Shown: positions 27,662 to 35,845 of the stretch, piece by piece
Layout: the number at the start of each line of letters is the position of its first letter
Position numbering within the stretch: position 1 is the first letter of the stretch
Source: Pedobacter cryotolerans
Lineage (GTDB): Bacteria; Bacteroidota; Bacteroidia; Sphingobacteriales; Sphingobacteriaceae
Length of the DNA: 64,000 nucleotides
Assembly (NCBI RefSeq): GCF_005116475.1
Contig: NZ_SWBO01000011.1
Coordinates: forward strand, 1-64,000
Direction of reading: 5' to 3'
Notes under the pieces: model-generated
The model's input: the letters and a program-made list of their open reading frames with translations, nothing else
Told to the model about the DNA's origin: nothing
The model's database searches: none
Program-made: the position numbers and the translations under genes

Positions 27662-28696
27662 TTACTGATACTGGATATAACTTGGTATCGGTTTTAATTT
27701 CATTAATTCTTCTGGTGTCATTAAACGATTTGGCGCTTTTTTCAAATCATTTTTATAGAAGATTTTAAAGCCAGTAAATTGAACAGGTTCGCCATATATA
27801 AAGTGACGGTAAGTACCTAATTTCAAATCAGGTTCGCCCCAACCATCCATGTGCATTACAATTTGCACTTCCGGTCTTAACTTAATGCTTTTATAGTTGG
27901 TTACCATCTTTTTTGTAAAACGATGTACTACAAATACTTTAGGTGTTAAATTATGTTTTTTAACAATATCTGCTAAATAACCAGTTACATAATTTAAATC
28001 AGCAGCATCATAAGTACCAATTTTCTTACCAGGAAGAGAACCATCTTTCATAGAAAACTCAGGATCGATACCCAAATGCACATTAGGCATAATTAAATAC
28101 TTCTCTATATGAGGCAATTCTGCTTTGATGTTACTCAAGGCAACCTGTAAGTCTAAAAATACGATGGTATTTGGGCGCATTGCAGCAATTTTTAACACAG
28201 AATCAATTTGTTTATTACCCATTCTGTTGATGTACTTGCCGTCTTTACCAGGCGTACCACTTGCTACGGCAGCAATATAATGCAAACCAGCTTGTACAGG
28301 AGTAGAAGGATCTACCTTTTCCCAACGGTTAATTTCTTTAGTTAAACGAGACCACATTTCTTTAGGTGCATATTCGCCCAAAGCACCCATTTTTTTTGAG
28401 TGTAAATTACCATAATAAACAACAATACGTTTGAAAGGTAAAATTGCACCAGCCAAAGGATAAGGTTGTTTTTTTACAGGCCATTTACCAGTGGTATCGC
28501 CATTGGCTAATTTATTCATGATCTGATCATACTTTGCAGTATCTACAGGTGCACGTAAATTTTCCTCCTCAACTTTTGCGGTATCGGTTTTAGCTGTTTT
28601 ATCTCCTGGCTTTTTAGCGTCTGATGTGCATTGTGTAAAAGCACACATTGTTGCAAATCCTAAAAGTAAACCAACAACATTTTTTGTTATTTTCAT
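27662..28696 (-). CDS. Uncharacterised lipoprotein, possible TIM-barrel/glycosidase-like fold
   Basis: The N-terminus is a lipoprotein-like signal (hydrophobic 7-21, C23 in FTQC) followed by a Lys/Thr/Asp linker (24-45). From about residue 80 the globular domain alternates strands and helices (IVVYYGNL, HYIAAVAS, TIVFLDLQV, NVHLGIDPEFS, PKVFVVHRFT, QIVMHMDGWGEP), the rhythm of a (beta/alpha)8 barrel. Acidic residues at strand ends (FLDLQ, GIDPEF, HMDGWG) could be catalytic. It is not identified with a known family. It probably sits in the inner face of the outer membrane. Expressed alone: a strong terminator follows it, and 98 bp separate its start from the next gene's stop. Confidence 0.65.
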   Translation of the reverse strand: MKITKNVVGLLLGFATMCAFTQCTSDAKKPGDKTAKTDTAKVEEENLRAPVDTAKYDQIMNKLANGDTTGKWPVKKQPYPLAGAILPFKRIVVYYGNLHSKKMGALGEYAPKEMWSRLTKEINRWEKVDPSTPVQAGLHYIAAVASGTPGKDGKYINRMGNKQIDSVLKIAAMRPNTIVFLDLQVALSNIKAELPHIEKYLIMPNVHLGIDPEFSMKDGSLPGKKIGTYDAADLNYVTGYLADIVKKHNLTPKVFVVHRFTKKMVTNYKSIKLRPEVQIVMHMDGWGEPDLKLGTYRHFIYGEPVQFTGFKIFYKNDLKKAPNRLMTPEELMKLKPIPSYIQYQ

Positions 28697-28794
28697 GGGT
28701 ATTTGATTAAAATTGATATTCTATTGTCGTAAAAATACATTAATTCACACTCGGCGTTCACTAAAATTATCAACACATCAACATTTATTGATAG

Positions 28795-29679
28795 TTATTT
28801 AAATTTATTAAACTTCCCGAAAACACCTAAAGGTAATTTTATGCCAGATGTAGCTTGTAAATAAAGTTCGCCAGTTTCTAAGTTTTTAACTTGAGGATAA
28901 GATGTTTTAATCAAGTTTTCTACAATTACAGAAGAAAAACCCAAAGAGTAGGTATTTAAGATTAAAAAGTGTTCTTCCTCATCCAATAACTGAACAACAT
29001 CTTGCATCATTTCTTGAATATGATCTTCTAATTTCCACTTTTCTCCATTTGGTCCATGTCCAAATGCAGGCGGATCTAAAATAATTCCGTTGTATTTTTT
29101 ACCGCGTTTCAATTCTCTTTTTACAAATTTTAAAGCATCTTCTACAACCCAACGAACATCTTTTAAATTTGATAATTCCTGATTTTCGTTAGCCCAATTT
29201 ACCACTTGTTTAATTGAATCAACGTGAGTGGTATCGGCTCCAGCTGCTTTTGCAACTAAAGATGCTGCACCAGTATAGGCGAAAAGATTAAGCACCTTCG
29301 GACTAGCTGTTTTAAATTTTTTGATAGATGATGAAATGTAATCCCAGTTAACTGCTTGTTCTGGAAAAACACCAACATGTTTAAAGGAAGTTAATCCTAA
29401 ACGTAGGTTGATGCTAATGTCATCATTTTTGTAATTTACATTCCAGCGATCTGGAATATTTTTATCGGCCTTTAACCATTCGCCACTTGTTGCCGAACGA
29501 CCTTTAAAGGTAATGTGCGTTTTTTTCTTCCACTCTTGTGGCGATAAAACCTTTTTCCAAACTGCCTGCGGCTCTGGGCGAGACAATACCAAATTGCCAA
29601 AGCGTTCTAGTTTTTCAAAATCGCCGCAATCTAATAGTTCGTAATCTTTCCAGTGGGTTGGTGTTAAAAGGCTTATCAT
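28795..29679 (-). CDS. Class I SAM-dependent methyltransferase, RlmI/RlmK-like
   Basis: A 294-residue enzyme with the SAM-binding motif VLNLFAYTGAASL (129-141), an acidic residue after strand 2 (VDSIKQV), and the catalytic-loop motif ILDPPAFGHG (200-209). The DPPAFG form is characteristic of 23S rRNA methyltransferases such as RlmI and RlmK. The N-terminal PUA domain of full-length RlmI (about 390 aa) is missing and is replaced by a short beta-rich segment, so target choice may differ. It lies downstream of the mlaF-like gene with a 91-bp gap and may be transcribed separately. Confidence 0.8.
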   Translation of the reverse strand: MISLLTPTHWKDYELLDCGDFEKLERFGNLVLSRPEPQAVWKKVLSPQEWKKKTHITFKGRSATSGEWLKADKNIPDRWNVNYKNDDISINLRLGLTSFKHVGVFPEQAVNWDYISSSIKKFKTASPKVLNLFAYTGAASLVAKAAGADTTHVDSIKQVVNWANENQELSNLKDVRWVVEDALKFVKRELKRGKKYNGIILDPPAFGHGPNGEKWKLEDHIQEMMQDVVQLLDEEEHFLILNTYSLGFSSVIVENLIKTSYPQVKNLETGELYLQATSGIKLPLGVFGKFNKFK

Positions 29680-29770
29680 ATTGAATTTTATGTAGTAATT
29701 CTAAACGACAAAGTTATTCAAAATATCTCTATTCTATCAACCACATTGTCGGTTTGGTAATAAAGGATGA

Positions 29771-30523
29771 TTACAATTTCCCTTTTGCTGCTTTCATAAA
29801 GCGACTAGCAAATACAAAATCATTTAATTCTGCAATATCTGTCTTCGAGATTTCTTTATTTGAACCTTCCCAGAATTTTTTTCCTTCGTGTAAAAAGATA
29901 ATATAATCTCCAATACCCATTACCGAGTTCATATCATGCGTTACCACAATGGTAGTTGTGTTGTATTCTTCGGTTAATTCCTTAATCAACTCATCAATTA
30001 CGATAGATGTTTTGGGGTCTAATCCAGAGTTGGGCTCATCGCAAAAAAGATATTTTGGGTTCATTGCTATTGCACGAGCAATACCAACACGCTTTTTCAT
30101 CCCTCCAGAAAGTTCTGCCGGAAAAAGCTTGTTTTTGCCTTCTAAATTTACGCGTTCTAAACAAAAGTTTGCACGATCTAATTTTTCGCTTCTACTTTGT
30201 TCGGTAAACATATTTAATGGAAACATGATGTTTTCTTCAACCGTCATCGAGTCAAATAAAGCAGACCCTTGAAACAACATGCCAATTTCCTTTCTAATTT
30301 CAATTCTTTCCTGAAAATTTAGCTGTGTAAATTCACGGTCATCATATAAAACACTGCCTTGTTCTGGTTGATGTAAACCAATCATACACTTTAATAGCGT
30401 TGTTTTTCCTGATCCAGAACCACCAATAATTAAATTAGTTACACCTTCTCTAAAAATGCCCGAAATACCCTTTAGTACTTCGTTATCTCCAAACGATTTA
30501 TGAATGTCTTTAATCTCGATCAT
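29771..30523 (-). CDS. ABC transporter ATPase, MlaF-like (phospholipid/lipid transport)
   Basis: A 250-residue ABC ATPase. Walker A is GGSGSGKTT (34-42), the Q-loop FQGSALFDSMTVEENI (85-100), the signature LSGG followed by MKKRVGIARA (138-151), Walker B YLFCDEP (158-164) and the H-loop VTHDM. The signature plus FQGSALFDSMTV is typical of MlaF-type ATPases that drive MCE lipid-transport systems at the inner membrane. Its start overlaps the stop of the upstream permease gene by four bases (ATGA), so they form a coupled pair. The third usual partner, an MCE-domain MlaD protein, is not next to them; a methyltransferase follows instead. Confidence 0.88.
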   Translation of the reverse strand: MIEIKDIHKSFGDNEVLKGISGIFREGVTNLIIGGSGSGKTTLLKCMIGLHQPEQGSVLYDDREFTQLNFQERIEIRKEIGMLFQGSALFDSMTVEENIMFPLNMFTEQSRSEKLDRANFCLERVNLEGKNKLFPAELSGGMKKRVGIARAIAMNPKYLFCDEPNSGLDPKTSIVIDELIKELTEEYNTTTIVVTHDMNSVMGIGDYIIFLHEGKKFWEGSNKEISKTDIAELNDFVFASRFMKAAKGKL

Positions 30524-31254
30524 AATAATAATTGGGTTACCAAGTAATCACAAGCCAAAATACTAATACAACTTACAACTACTGCACGTGTACTTGCTTG
30601 GGCAACTTCTAAGGCACCACCTTTTACGTAAAAGCCTTCGTAAGCTGGTACTGATGTAATGATAAAACCAAAAACAAAGGCTTTAGTTAATGCTACAACA
30701 ATGGTGTAAGGATTAAAATCTGTAGTAATACCTTGTATATATTCTGCAGCAGAAATAGCGCCAGATAAAGTTCCGCCTAAATAACCGCCACCTATACTTA
30801 AAACCATAGATATAATTACTAAAATGGGTACCATAGTAATGCCAGCCAATATTTTAGGTAAAATTAAATAGCCAGGTGCATTAATACCCATAATTTCTAA
30901 GGCATCAATTTGCTCGGTAACCCTCATCGTTCCTATTTCTGAAGAAATTGCTGAACCAATTTTACCAGCCAACACAATAGCGCTAATTGTTGGGCTTAAT
31001 TCCAAAATACTCGAATCACGATTTACAGAACCAATAATTGTTTTCGGAATTAAATCGCTCACCAATTGAAACGCAATCTGCAAAGTCATTACTGCTCCAA
31101 TAAATGTAGAAATGATGCTTATCAAACCCAAAGAGCCAACGCCAATAAAATCCATTTGCTGAAAAATAGCTTTTACGTATATTTTAGTCTTCTCGGGTCT
31201 TCTAAATACTGCCTTTAATAACAGTATATACTTGCCAAAATTGGTAAAGTTCAT
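30520..31254 (-). CDS. ABC transporter permease, MlaE-like
   Basis: A 244-residue inner-membrane permease with about five or six hydrophobic segments. It carries the MlaE-family landmarks IGAVMTLQIAFQL, the cytoplasmic EIGTMRVTEQIDALEIMGI loop (coupling region to the ATPase, about 118-136) and the late GFYVKGGALEVAQAST segment. It works with the overlapping MlaF-like ATPase. Together they probably move phospholipids between the inner membrane and a periplasmic MCE protein encoded elsewhere. Start ATG is the first in frame; a 140-bp AT-rich region separates it from the divergent SDR gene. Confidence 0.88.
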   Translation of the reverse strand: MNFTNFGKYILLLKAVFRRPEKTKIYVKAIFQQMDFIGVGSLGLISIISTFIGAVMTLQIAFQLVSDLIPKTIIGSVNRDSSILELSPTISAIVLAGKIGSAISSEIGTMRVTEQIDALEIMGINAPGYLILPKILAGITMVPILVIISMVLSIGGGYLGGTLSGAISAAEYIQGITTDFNPYTIVVALTKAFVFGFIITSVPAYEGFYVKGGALEVAQASTRAVVVSCISILACDYLVTQLLL

Positions 31255-31396
31255 TTAATAAAAATTAGCTGAGGTAATTACAATAATATACAAAGAAACA
31301 ACAAAAAAAGTTCTGGCTTTGTGTGTTTGTAAAAAAATATTATTGTTAAGCCGCATAAATACGCTTTTTTTGCTTTGTTTAAACATATTTAAATTT

Positions 31397-32086
31397 ATGA
31401 ATGCAATAATAACTGGAGCAACAAAAGGCATTGGAAAAGCAATTGCTTTAAAATTGGCACAAAGTGGATATAATTTAGCTTTATGTGCCAGAACTGAGGC
31501 CGATTTATCCGCCCTGCGAAATGATTTAGAAATGTTTGGAAATAAAGTTTACATAAAAGCTGCAGATTTTTCTCGCAAAGTGGATGTTTTATCTTTCGTC
31601 GATTTTGCAAAATCTCATTTTAATCAAATAGATGTTTTGGTAAATAATACAGGTGTTTTCTTGCCAGGAAGTTTACTTGATGAACCAAATGAAAATTTTG
31701 AGTTACAACAAAACCTCAACTTAAATTCTACCTATTATTTGGCGAAGGAATTAGGTAAAATTATGCGTAATCAGGGTAATGGCCATATTTTTAACATTTG
31801 CTCTATTGCCAGTAAAACGGTTGTAGAAAATGCAGGTAGCTATAGTGTAACAAAAACCGCGATGCTAAGTCTTAATAATGTATTGCGTAAAGAATTAGCT
31901 CAATACAACGTTAAAGTTACGGCAATTTTGCCAGGTAGTACATTAACAGCATCATGGGAAGGAACAACAATAAACCCAGCAAAATTTGTACAGCCAGAAG
32001 ATGTTGCTAACACCTTATATGCTATTTTAAATTTAAGTAGCGGAGCAAACGTTGATGAAGTTATTTTAACGCCTTTAAATTTTTAG
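31397..32086 (+). CDS. Short-chain dehydrogenase/reductase
   Basis: A 229-residue NAD(P)-dependent oxidoreductase of the classical SDR type. The Rossmann glycine motif is TGATKGIG (6-13), NNTG stands for the usual NNAG (83-86), the catalytic Ser is near 137-139 (CSIAS), and Tyr149 and Lys153 form the YSVTK motif. Arg32 after strand 2 favours NADP. A longer frame beginning upstream would add a Cys/Leu-rich leader with no family match, so the ATG at 31397, where the Rossmann strand starts, is preferred. Substrate unknown. It lies 25 bp before the PspC-like gene and may share its transcript. Confidence 0.88.
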   Translation: MNAIITGATKGIGKAIALKLAQSGYNLALCARTEADLSALRNDLEMFGNKVYIKAADFSRKVDVLSFVDFAKSHFNQIDVLVNNTGVFLPGSLLDEPNENFELQQNLNLNSTYYLAKELGKIMRNQGNGHIFNICSIASKTVVENAGSYSVTKTAMLSLNNVLRKELAQYNVKVTAILPGSTLTASWEGTTINPAKFVQPEDVANTLYAILNLSSGANVDEVILTPLNF

Positions 32087-32111
32087 TTTTTACCAATAGG
32101 AGGAGATCGTT

Positions 32112-32759
32112 ATGGAAAAGAGATTGTTTAGAAATGAGCACGACAAAGTGGTGGCAGGCGTATCATCTGGCTTAGCAGAATACCTGCAAGTTGATATTAC
32201 TATAGTTAGATTGCTTTTTGTACTATCCACTTTATTTTTAGCCGGTGGTGGTTTAATCGTTTACATTGTGATGTGGATTGTAGTACCAGTTAATAACGAT
32301 CCGGTAGCGAAAATGAAGAAGTTTAATGAACAATTCGAAAAACATAAATCTGCTTTCAATAGTCCATTTGATGCGCCTCAAAACACTGCAGAAACCAAGT
32401 GGAATACCCCAAATACTGATTTTAATAACCTAAATAATATGAACAGTTTTCAGAAACCACAAACCAATGATACAGGCAGAACCATTGGCGGATTAATTTT
32501 ATTGGTGCTTGGTTTTTATTTCTTGTTACGTCAACTAGATATTTTGCCACATTGGTTAAACATTTGGAAAATCTATAAACTTTGGCCATTAGCGCTAGTT
32601 GCAATTGGTATCAGCTTAATTTTCAGAAATCAGCGTAAAACTGAATGGGATAATTTTAAGAAAACCACTGAGCAAGCACAAAAAACGCAAGATGATAAGC
32701 CAGTTGAAGATGCTGTAGTTATAAAAGATGACAATGATCAGCCTCAGCCAAACGCTTAA
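32112..32759 (+). CDS. PspC-domain membrane protein with C-terminal LiaI/LiaF-like region
   Basis: A 215-residue protein. The PspC domain at 1-62 begins KRLFRNEHDKVVAGVSSGLA and has a helix followed by a membrane segment (LFVLSTLFLAGGGLIVYIVMW). A polar, Asn/Pro-rich linker spans about 65-120. Two more membrane segments of the LiaI/LiaF-like transmembrane type lie at about 123-170 (IGGLILLVLGFYFLLRQLDIL, LWPLALVAIGISLIF). The tail is acidic. PspC proteins sense membrane stress. A good GGAGGAG ribosome-binding site, rare in this window, stands 6-8 bp before the start. It is followed 34 bp later by a LiaF-like gene, forming a probable envelope-stress operon. Confidence 0.85.
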   Translation: MEKRLFRNEHDKVVAGVSSGLAEYLQVDITIVRLLFVLSTLFLAGGGLIVYIVMWIVVPVNNDPVAKMKKFNEQFEKHKSAFNSPFDAPQNTAETKWNTPNTDFNNLNNMNSFQKPQTNDTGRTIGGLILLVLGFYFLLRQLDILPHWLNIWKIYKLWPLALVAIGISLIFRNQRKTEWDNFKKTTEQAQKTQDDKPVEDAVVIKDDNDQPQPNA

Positions 32760-32793
32760 ATAAACCAAAAACGTTAATTTAAAACATACGGAA

Positions 32794-33741
32794 ATGAAAT
32801 TTGATAGAATAATATGGGGTGTGCTGCTTTTATTTATTGGTGGTGTACTATTGTTAGATAATTTTGATGTAATTAATTTTTATTGGAGAAATGTTTGGGA
32901 TTTTTGGCCTATATTTTTGATCATCCTTGGCGTTAATATTCTTTTCAATAAAAATAATTCACAAACAGGAAACATCATCTCTTTGGGTATTTTAGTAATT
33001 GCTTTATCAGTACTTTTTGTTAAGGGACAAGAAGAGCCAACAAATAAATTTTGGTGGAGTAATGGAAGGCATACTATAGAAATTGATGGCGATGAGGATA
33101 ATGATACAGATAATAAAAAGCTAAGCTTTAGTGAACCATATATTGAAGCAGATTCTGCGAAAAAAACAATACTAAACCTTTCTGGTGGTGGTACTTCGTT
33201 TGATTTAAAAGGCGAGACTGATAGTTTGTTTGCTGCTGAAGTAAGAAAAAGAAATGGTGAATTTTCTTTAACTAAAACTACATCAGATAGTGTTAATACG
33301 TTAACCTTTAAAATGCAAAACAATAAAAAAAGTTATTCTTTTGGTAATGGCACAAGTGTTGATGTTCGTTTAAATACCAATCCGGTTTATGAAATGAACC
33401 TAAAAATGGGGGCAGGAGAATTAAAATTCGATTTAGCAGATTATAAAGTAAGAACCTTAAACTTTGATGGCGGTGCAGCAGAGCTAAACATTAAATTTGG
33501 CGCTTTACTGCCAATTACCGATGTAAATGTAAAAACTGGTGTAGCCGATGTAAAAATCGAAATCCCTGAAGGTTCTGGTTGCAGAATTAAAACTAAAACA
33601 GGTTTATCATCAAAAGATTTTACAGGCTTTACTAAAATAAGTGAAGGCGTATATGAAACGCCAAACTATCAATCGGCAGCAAATAAAATATTTATCAATT
33701 TTGAAGGCGGTATAAGTAGTTTTGAAGTAGATAGATACTAA
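32794..33741 (+). CDS. LiaF-like / DUF5668 membrane protein with beta-helical C-domain
   Basis: A 315-residue protein. The N-terminus holds two or three short membrane segments (IIWGVLLLFIGGVLLLDNF, WPIFLIILGVNILF, ISLGILVIALSVLFV) of the LiaI-LiaF type. A charged Asp/Asn-rich linker follows (about 85-105). The rest (about 120-315) is a repetitive beta-strand domain (GAGELKFDLADYKVRTLNFD, GAAELNIKFGALLPITDVNV) resembling the toastrack/DUF4097-like C-domain of LiaF. Such proteins modulate two-component stress responses to envelope damage. Being next to the PspC gene supports that role. Confidence 0.8.
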   Translation: MKFDRIIWGVLLLFIGGVLLLDNFDVINFYWRNVWDFWPIFLIILGVNILFNKNNSQTGNIISLGILVIALSVLFVKGQEEPTNKFWWSNGRHTIEIDGDEDNDTDNKKLSFSEPYIEADSAKKTILNLSGGGTSFDLKGETDSLFAAEVRKRNGEFSLTKTTSDSVNTLTFKMQNNKKSYSFGNGTSVDVRLNTNPVYEMNLKMGAGELKFDLADYKVRTLNFDGGAAELNIKFGALLPITDVNVKTGVADVKIEIPEGSGCRIKTKTGLSSKDFTGFTKISEGVYETPNYQSAANKIFINFEGGISSFEVDRY

Positions 33742-33743
33742 AA

Positions 33744-33862
33744 AGTTTAGGGTTTAGAGGTAAAGGGTTTAGGGATAGCGTAAAGACAAAATGTTTAGTA
33801 TTTTTGTTCTTACGCTATTCGTATAATATCTCAAATCTATCATCTCAATACTCAAATCTCTT
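33744..33862. repeat. Composite spacer: G-rich 7-mers, hairpin, C-rich 7-mers
   Basis: Heptamers GTTTAGG, GTTTAGA, GGTAAAG, GGTTTAG lie at 33744-33775. A long stem follows with arms ATAGCGTAA (33775-33783) and TTACGCTAT (33810-33818), extended inward by AGACAAAA/TTTTGTTC. Then come C-rich heptamers (ATCTCAA, ATCTATC, ATCTCAA, TACTCAA, ATCTCTT) up to the next start codon. The whole stretch is roughly symmetric. Confidence 0.65.
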
Positions 33863-33864
33863 CT

Positions 33865-34470
33865 ATGAAAGAATATACAATTGTTGTTAACGGTAAGCCA
33901 GAAGGACCATACAGTATCGATGAATTGAAAGGTTTAAAAATTAGGCCAGAAACATTTATCCGTAAACCAGGCATGGATGATTACAAAGAAGCTCATGAAT
34001 TGGTAGAATTGAGAGAAATGTTGGGTTTCAAATTTCAACAAACTGCACCACAATATTTCGCTTCATTCGATCAAAGGTTGATGGCCTCGGCTATAGATTA
34101 TTTCTTTCTATTGGTGGGTTACGTAATTATTGTGCTGTTTATTTATATTTTCATCGACCAAAAAATGTTTCGCATAGGTACTGCGGTAATTTTTTTACTC
34201 TTAGTTCCTGTAGCAAAATTTATTTATTCGAGCATTGCCGAAGCCTCTATTAAACAAGCAACTATCGGCAAACGATTAATGGATATTAAAGTAGGCGATT
34301 TATTTGGTAATCGTTTAGATATTGGCACTTCAATTTTACGGAATTTTGCCAAAATTTTATCAACCTTGCCTTTGTTTATCGGTTATTTATATTGTTTTAT
34401 GAACAAAAAGCAACAATGTTTGCATGATGTTATGGCCAATACATTAGTGGTTAAACAAAGGTTGTTGTAA
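33865..34470 (+). CDS. GYF_2-domain plus RDD-family membrane protein
   Basis: Residues 1-53 (YTIVVNGKPEGPYSIDELKG...FIRKPGMDDYKEA) match the GYF_2 fold, a small domain common at the N-terminus of Bacteroidota membrane proteins. From about 66 an RDD domain follows, with FDQRLMASAIDYFF (the R and D residues that name the family) and about three membrane segments. The conserved IGKRLMDIKV region lies near 138-147. The function of RDD proteins is mostly unknown; transport or stress roles have been suggested. It is in the same direction as the PspC/LiaF-like genes but separated from them by a hairpin and repeats. Only 5 bp lie between its stop and that of the convergent ATPase gene. Confidence 0.82.
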   Translation: MKEYTIVVNGKPEGPYSIDELKGLKIRPETFIRKPGMDDYKEAHELVELREMLGFKFQQTAPQYFASFDQRLMASAIDYFFLLVGYVIIVLFIYIFIDQKMFRIGTAVIFLLLVPVAKFIYSSIAEASIKQATIGKRLMDIKVGDLFGNRLDIGTSILRNFAKILSTLPLFIGYLYCFMNKKQQCLHDVMANTLVVKQRLL

Positions 34471-34475
34471 AATAG

Positions 34476-35672
34476 TTAGTAAAGTAATCCAAACATCCAA
34501 AGCGGTATTTTATTATTTATTCCTGCCTCCATATCATCAACAGCAATAAAAGAATAATCTACTCCATTTAATTGTTTGGTCGATTTTCCTTTTCCTCCAA
34601 TTTCAAAAGTATACTTATCATCAATATAAAAATCACCTTTTAAAGGTAAATTAATTTCATGTCCAGCATTTTTAAGCTGATTCATAAAAAAAGCTTCACG
34701 CAATGAACCTTTATCTGTATTATTTGGGCTAAGAGCAAATGATAAATTGGTGTTTTCTAAAAATATTTTATCTGGTTTTTGTAAAGTGCTAATGCTCTTG
34801 CCTGCTGCCGTAAGCGAATTGATTAATTTTGCATTGTTAAGGTAGTAAAGGTATTCTACAATCATATTTCGGCTAATGCCAGTTTTTTCACTCAAATTAC
34901 TAACGTTTGGTTTAAAAGGTACATTGGTTGATAAAATATAAAGCAACTGATAAATTTTACGAGAATGATGTGGGTTAAAACCTGCTATAAACTGTAAATC
35001 TTCCTCAATAATTAACCTTGCCACTTTTTCTAACTTTAAATGGTAGGTACTCTTGTTTTCTAAAAAAAAAGGGTAGTAACCATTTTTTAAATAGTCGTTA
35101 AAATATTGTAAGGGTCTAAATTTTGAAATTAAATCATGAGCAATTTCTACATGTTGCTTAAGCAAATCTTTTAATGTTATTGCCTGCAAATTGGTAATGC
35201 CTGTAAAACTTAAATACTCTCTATAAGACAGGCCAGACAGTTCATATTGTGCGGCTCTTCTGCTTAAATCTGTATTTTGTCTAGAAATATCTATAATAGA
35301 CGAACCTGTAAAAACTATTTTTAAGTCTTTATAAAAATCGTATATGTTTTTAATTTCTTTTGCCCAATTTGGATATTTATGTACTTCATCTATAAATATT
35401 ACTTTGCCGCCACTTTGCCTAAATTCTTGTGCAAAGTCTGTTAGCAAATTATCTGTAAAATAAATATCATCCATAGTAATATAGATAGCTTCGTTGTTTA
35501 TCCCATAATTAGCTTTAATATGTTGTAAAATAAGCGTTGTTTTTCCTGTTCCCCTTGCCCCTAAAATGCTAATTAATCTGTCATTCCAATCTATAGTTTT
35601 TGCTAATGGCCTAATAATTTCCATAGGCTGTTGTTGTACAATCAAGTTTGATTTTAATTTCAAATTTTCCAT
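34476..35672 (-). CDS. AAA_14/DUF4143 ATPase (copy 1)
   Basis: A 398-residue P-loop ATPase. Walker A GARGTGKTT is at 38-46, Walker B KVIFIDEVH about 90-98, and a sensor-type FTGSS about 121-125. A winged-helix-like segment (NVSNLSEKTGISRNMIVEYLYYL) lies in the middle and a DUF4143 C-domain contains the nuclease-like LREAFFMNQL and FYIDDKYTFEIGGKGKS region. The family is widespread, often horizontally transferred, and of unknown function. Start choice: a TTG nine bases upstream is possible, but the ATG at 35672 lies about 12 nt after the predicted transcription start. A perfect 20-bp palindrome overlaps its promoter, suggesting autoregulation through the winged helix. Confidence 0.82.
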   Translation of the reverse strand: MENLKLKSNLIVQQQPMEIIRPLAKTIDWNDRLISILGARGTGKTTLILQHIKANYGINNEAIYITMDDIYFTDNLLTDFAQEFRQSGGKVIFIDEVHKYPNWAKEIKNIYDFYKDLKIVFTGSSIIDISRQNTDLSRRAAQYELSGLSYREYLSFTGITNLQAITLKDLLKQHVEIAHDLISKFRPLQYFNDYLKNGYYPFFLENKSTYHLKLEKVARLIIEEDLQFIAGFNPHHSRKIYQLLYILSTNVPFKPNVSNLSEKTGISRNMIVEYLYYLNNAKLINSLTAAGKSISTLQKPDKIFLENTNLSFALSPNNTDKGSLREAFFMNQLKNAGHEINLPLKGDFYIDDKYTFEIGGKGKSTKQLNGVDYSFIAVDDMEAGINNKIPLWMFGLLY

Positions 35673-35690
35673 TATGCTCAAATTTTAAAG

Positions 35691-35698
35691 CAAATATA
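35691..35698 (-). promoter_or_regulatory. -7 box of DUF4143 ATPase copy 1
   Basis: TATATTTG on the minus strand, a perfect TAnnTTTG match, 19 bp upstream of the chosen start. The palindromic operator begins 7 bp further upstream. Confidence 0.55.
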
Positions 35699-35705
35699 GT
35701 TAAAA

Positions 35706-35725
35706 TTGCTATAAATTTATAGCAA
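35706..35725. promoter_or_regulatory. 20-bp perfect palindrome, probable operator
   Basis: TTGCTATAAATTTATAGCAA is its own reverse complement over all 20 bases. It covers the spacer and -33 area of the ATPase promoter, where a bound dimer would block transcription. Confidence 0.6.
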
Positions 35726-35768
35726 AATTTATTAAAATTGCTTTTAATAAGTGTCAAAATGCCTTACA

Positions 35769-35822
35769 AGCGAGTTTCCCAACTTCCCAACAATTTAACA
35801 ATTCAACAATATAACAATTAAA
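35769..35822. repeat. 8-bp phased tract before ispG
   Basis: Octamers TTTCCCAA, CTTCCCAA, CAATTTAA, CAATTCAA, CAATATAA, CAATTAAA end 10 bp before the -7 box of ispG, so they fill its -33 region. Confidence 0.65.
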
Positions 35823-35831
35823 CATTTCCTA

Positions 35832-35839
35832 TATCTTTG
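35832..35839 (+). promoter_or_regulatory. -7 box of ispG
   Basis: TATCTTTG matches TAnnTTTG. It ends only 6 bases before the first ATG, so the mRNA would be leaderless or nearly so, or the second ATG (35855) would be used. Confidence 0.5.
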
Positions 35840-35845
35840 CTAACC

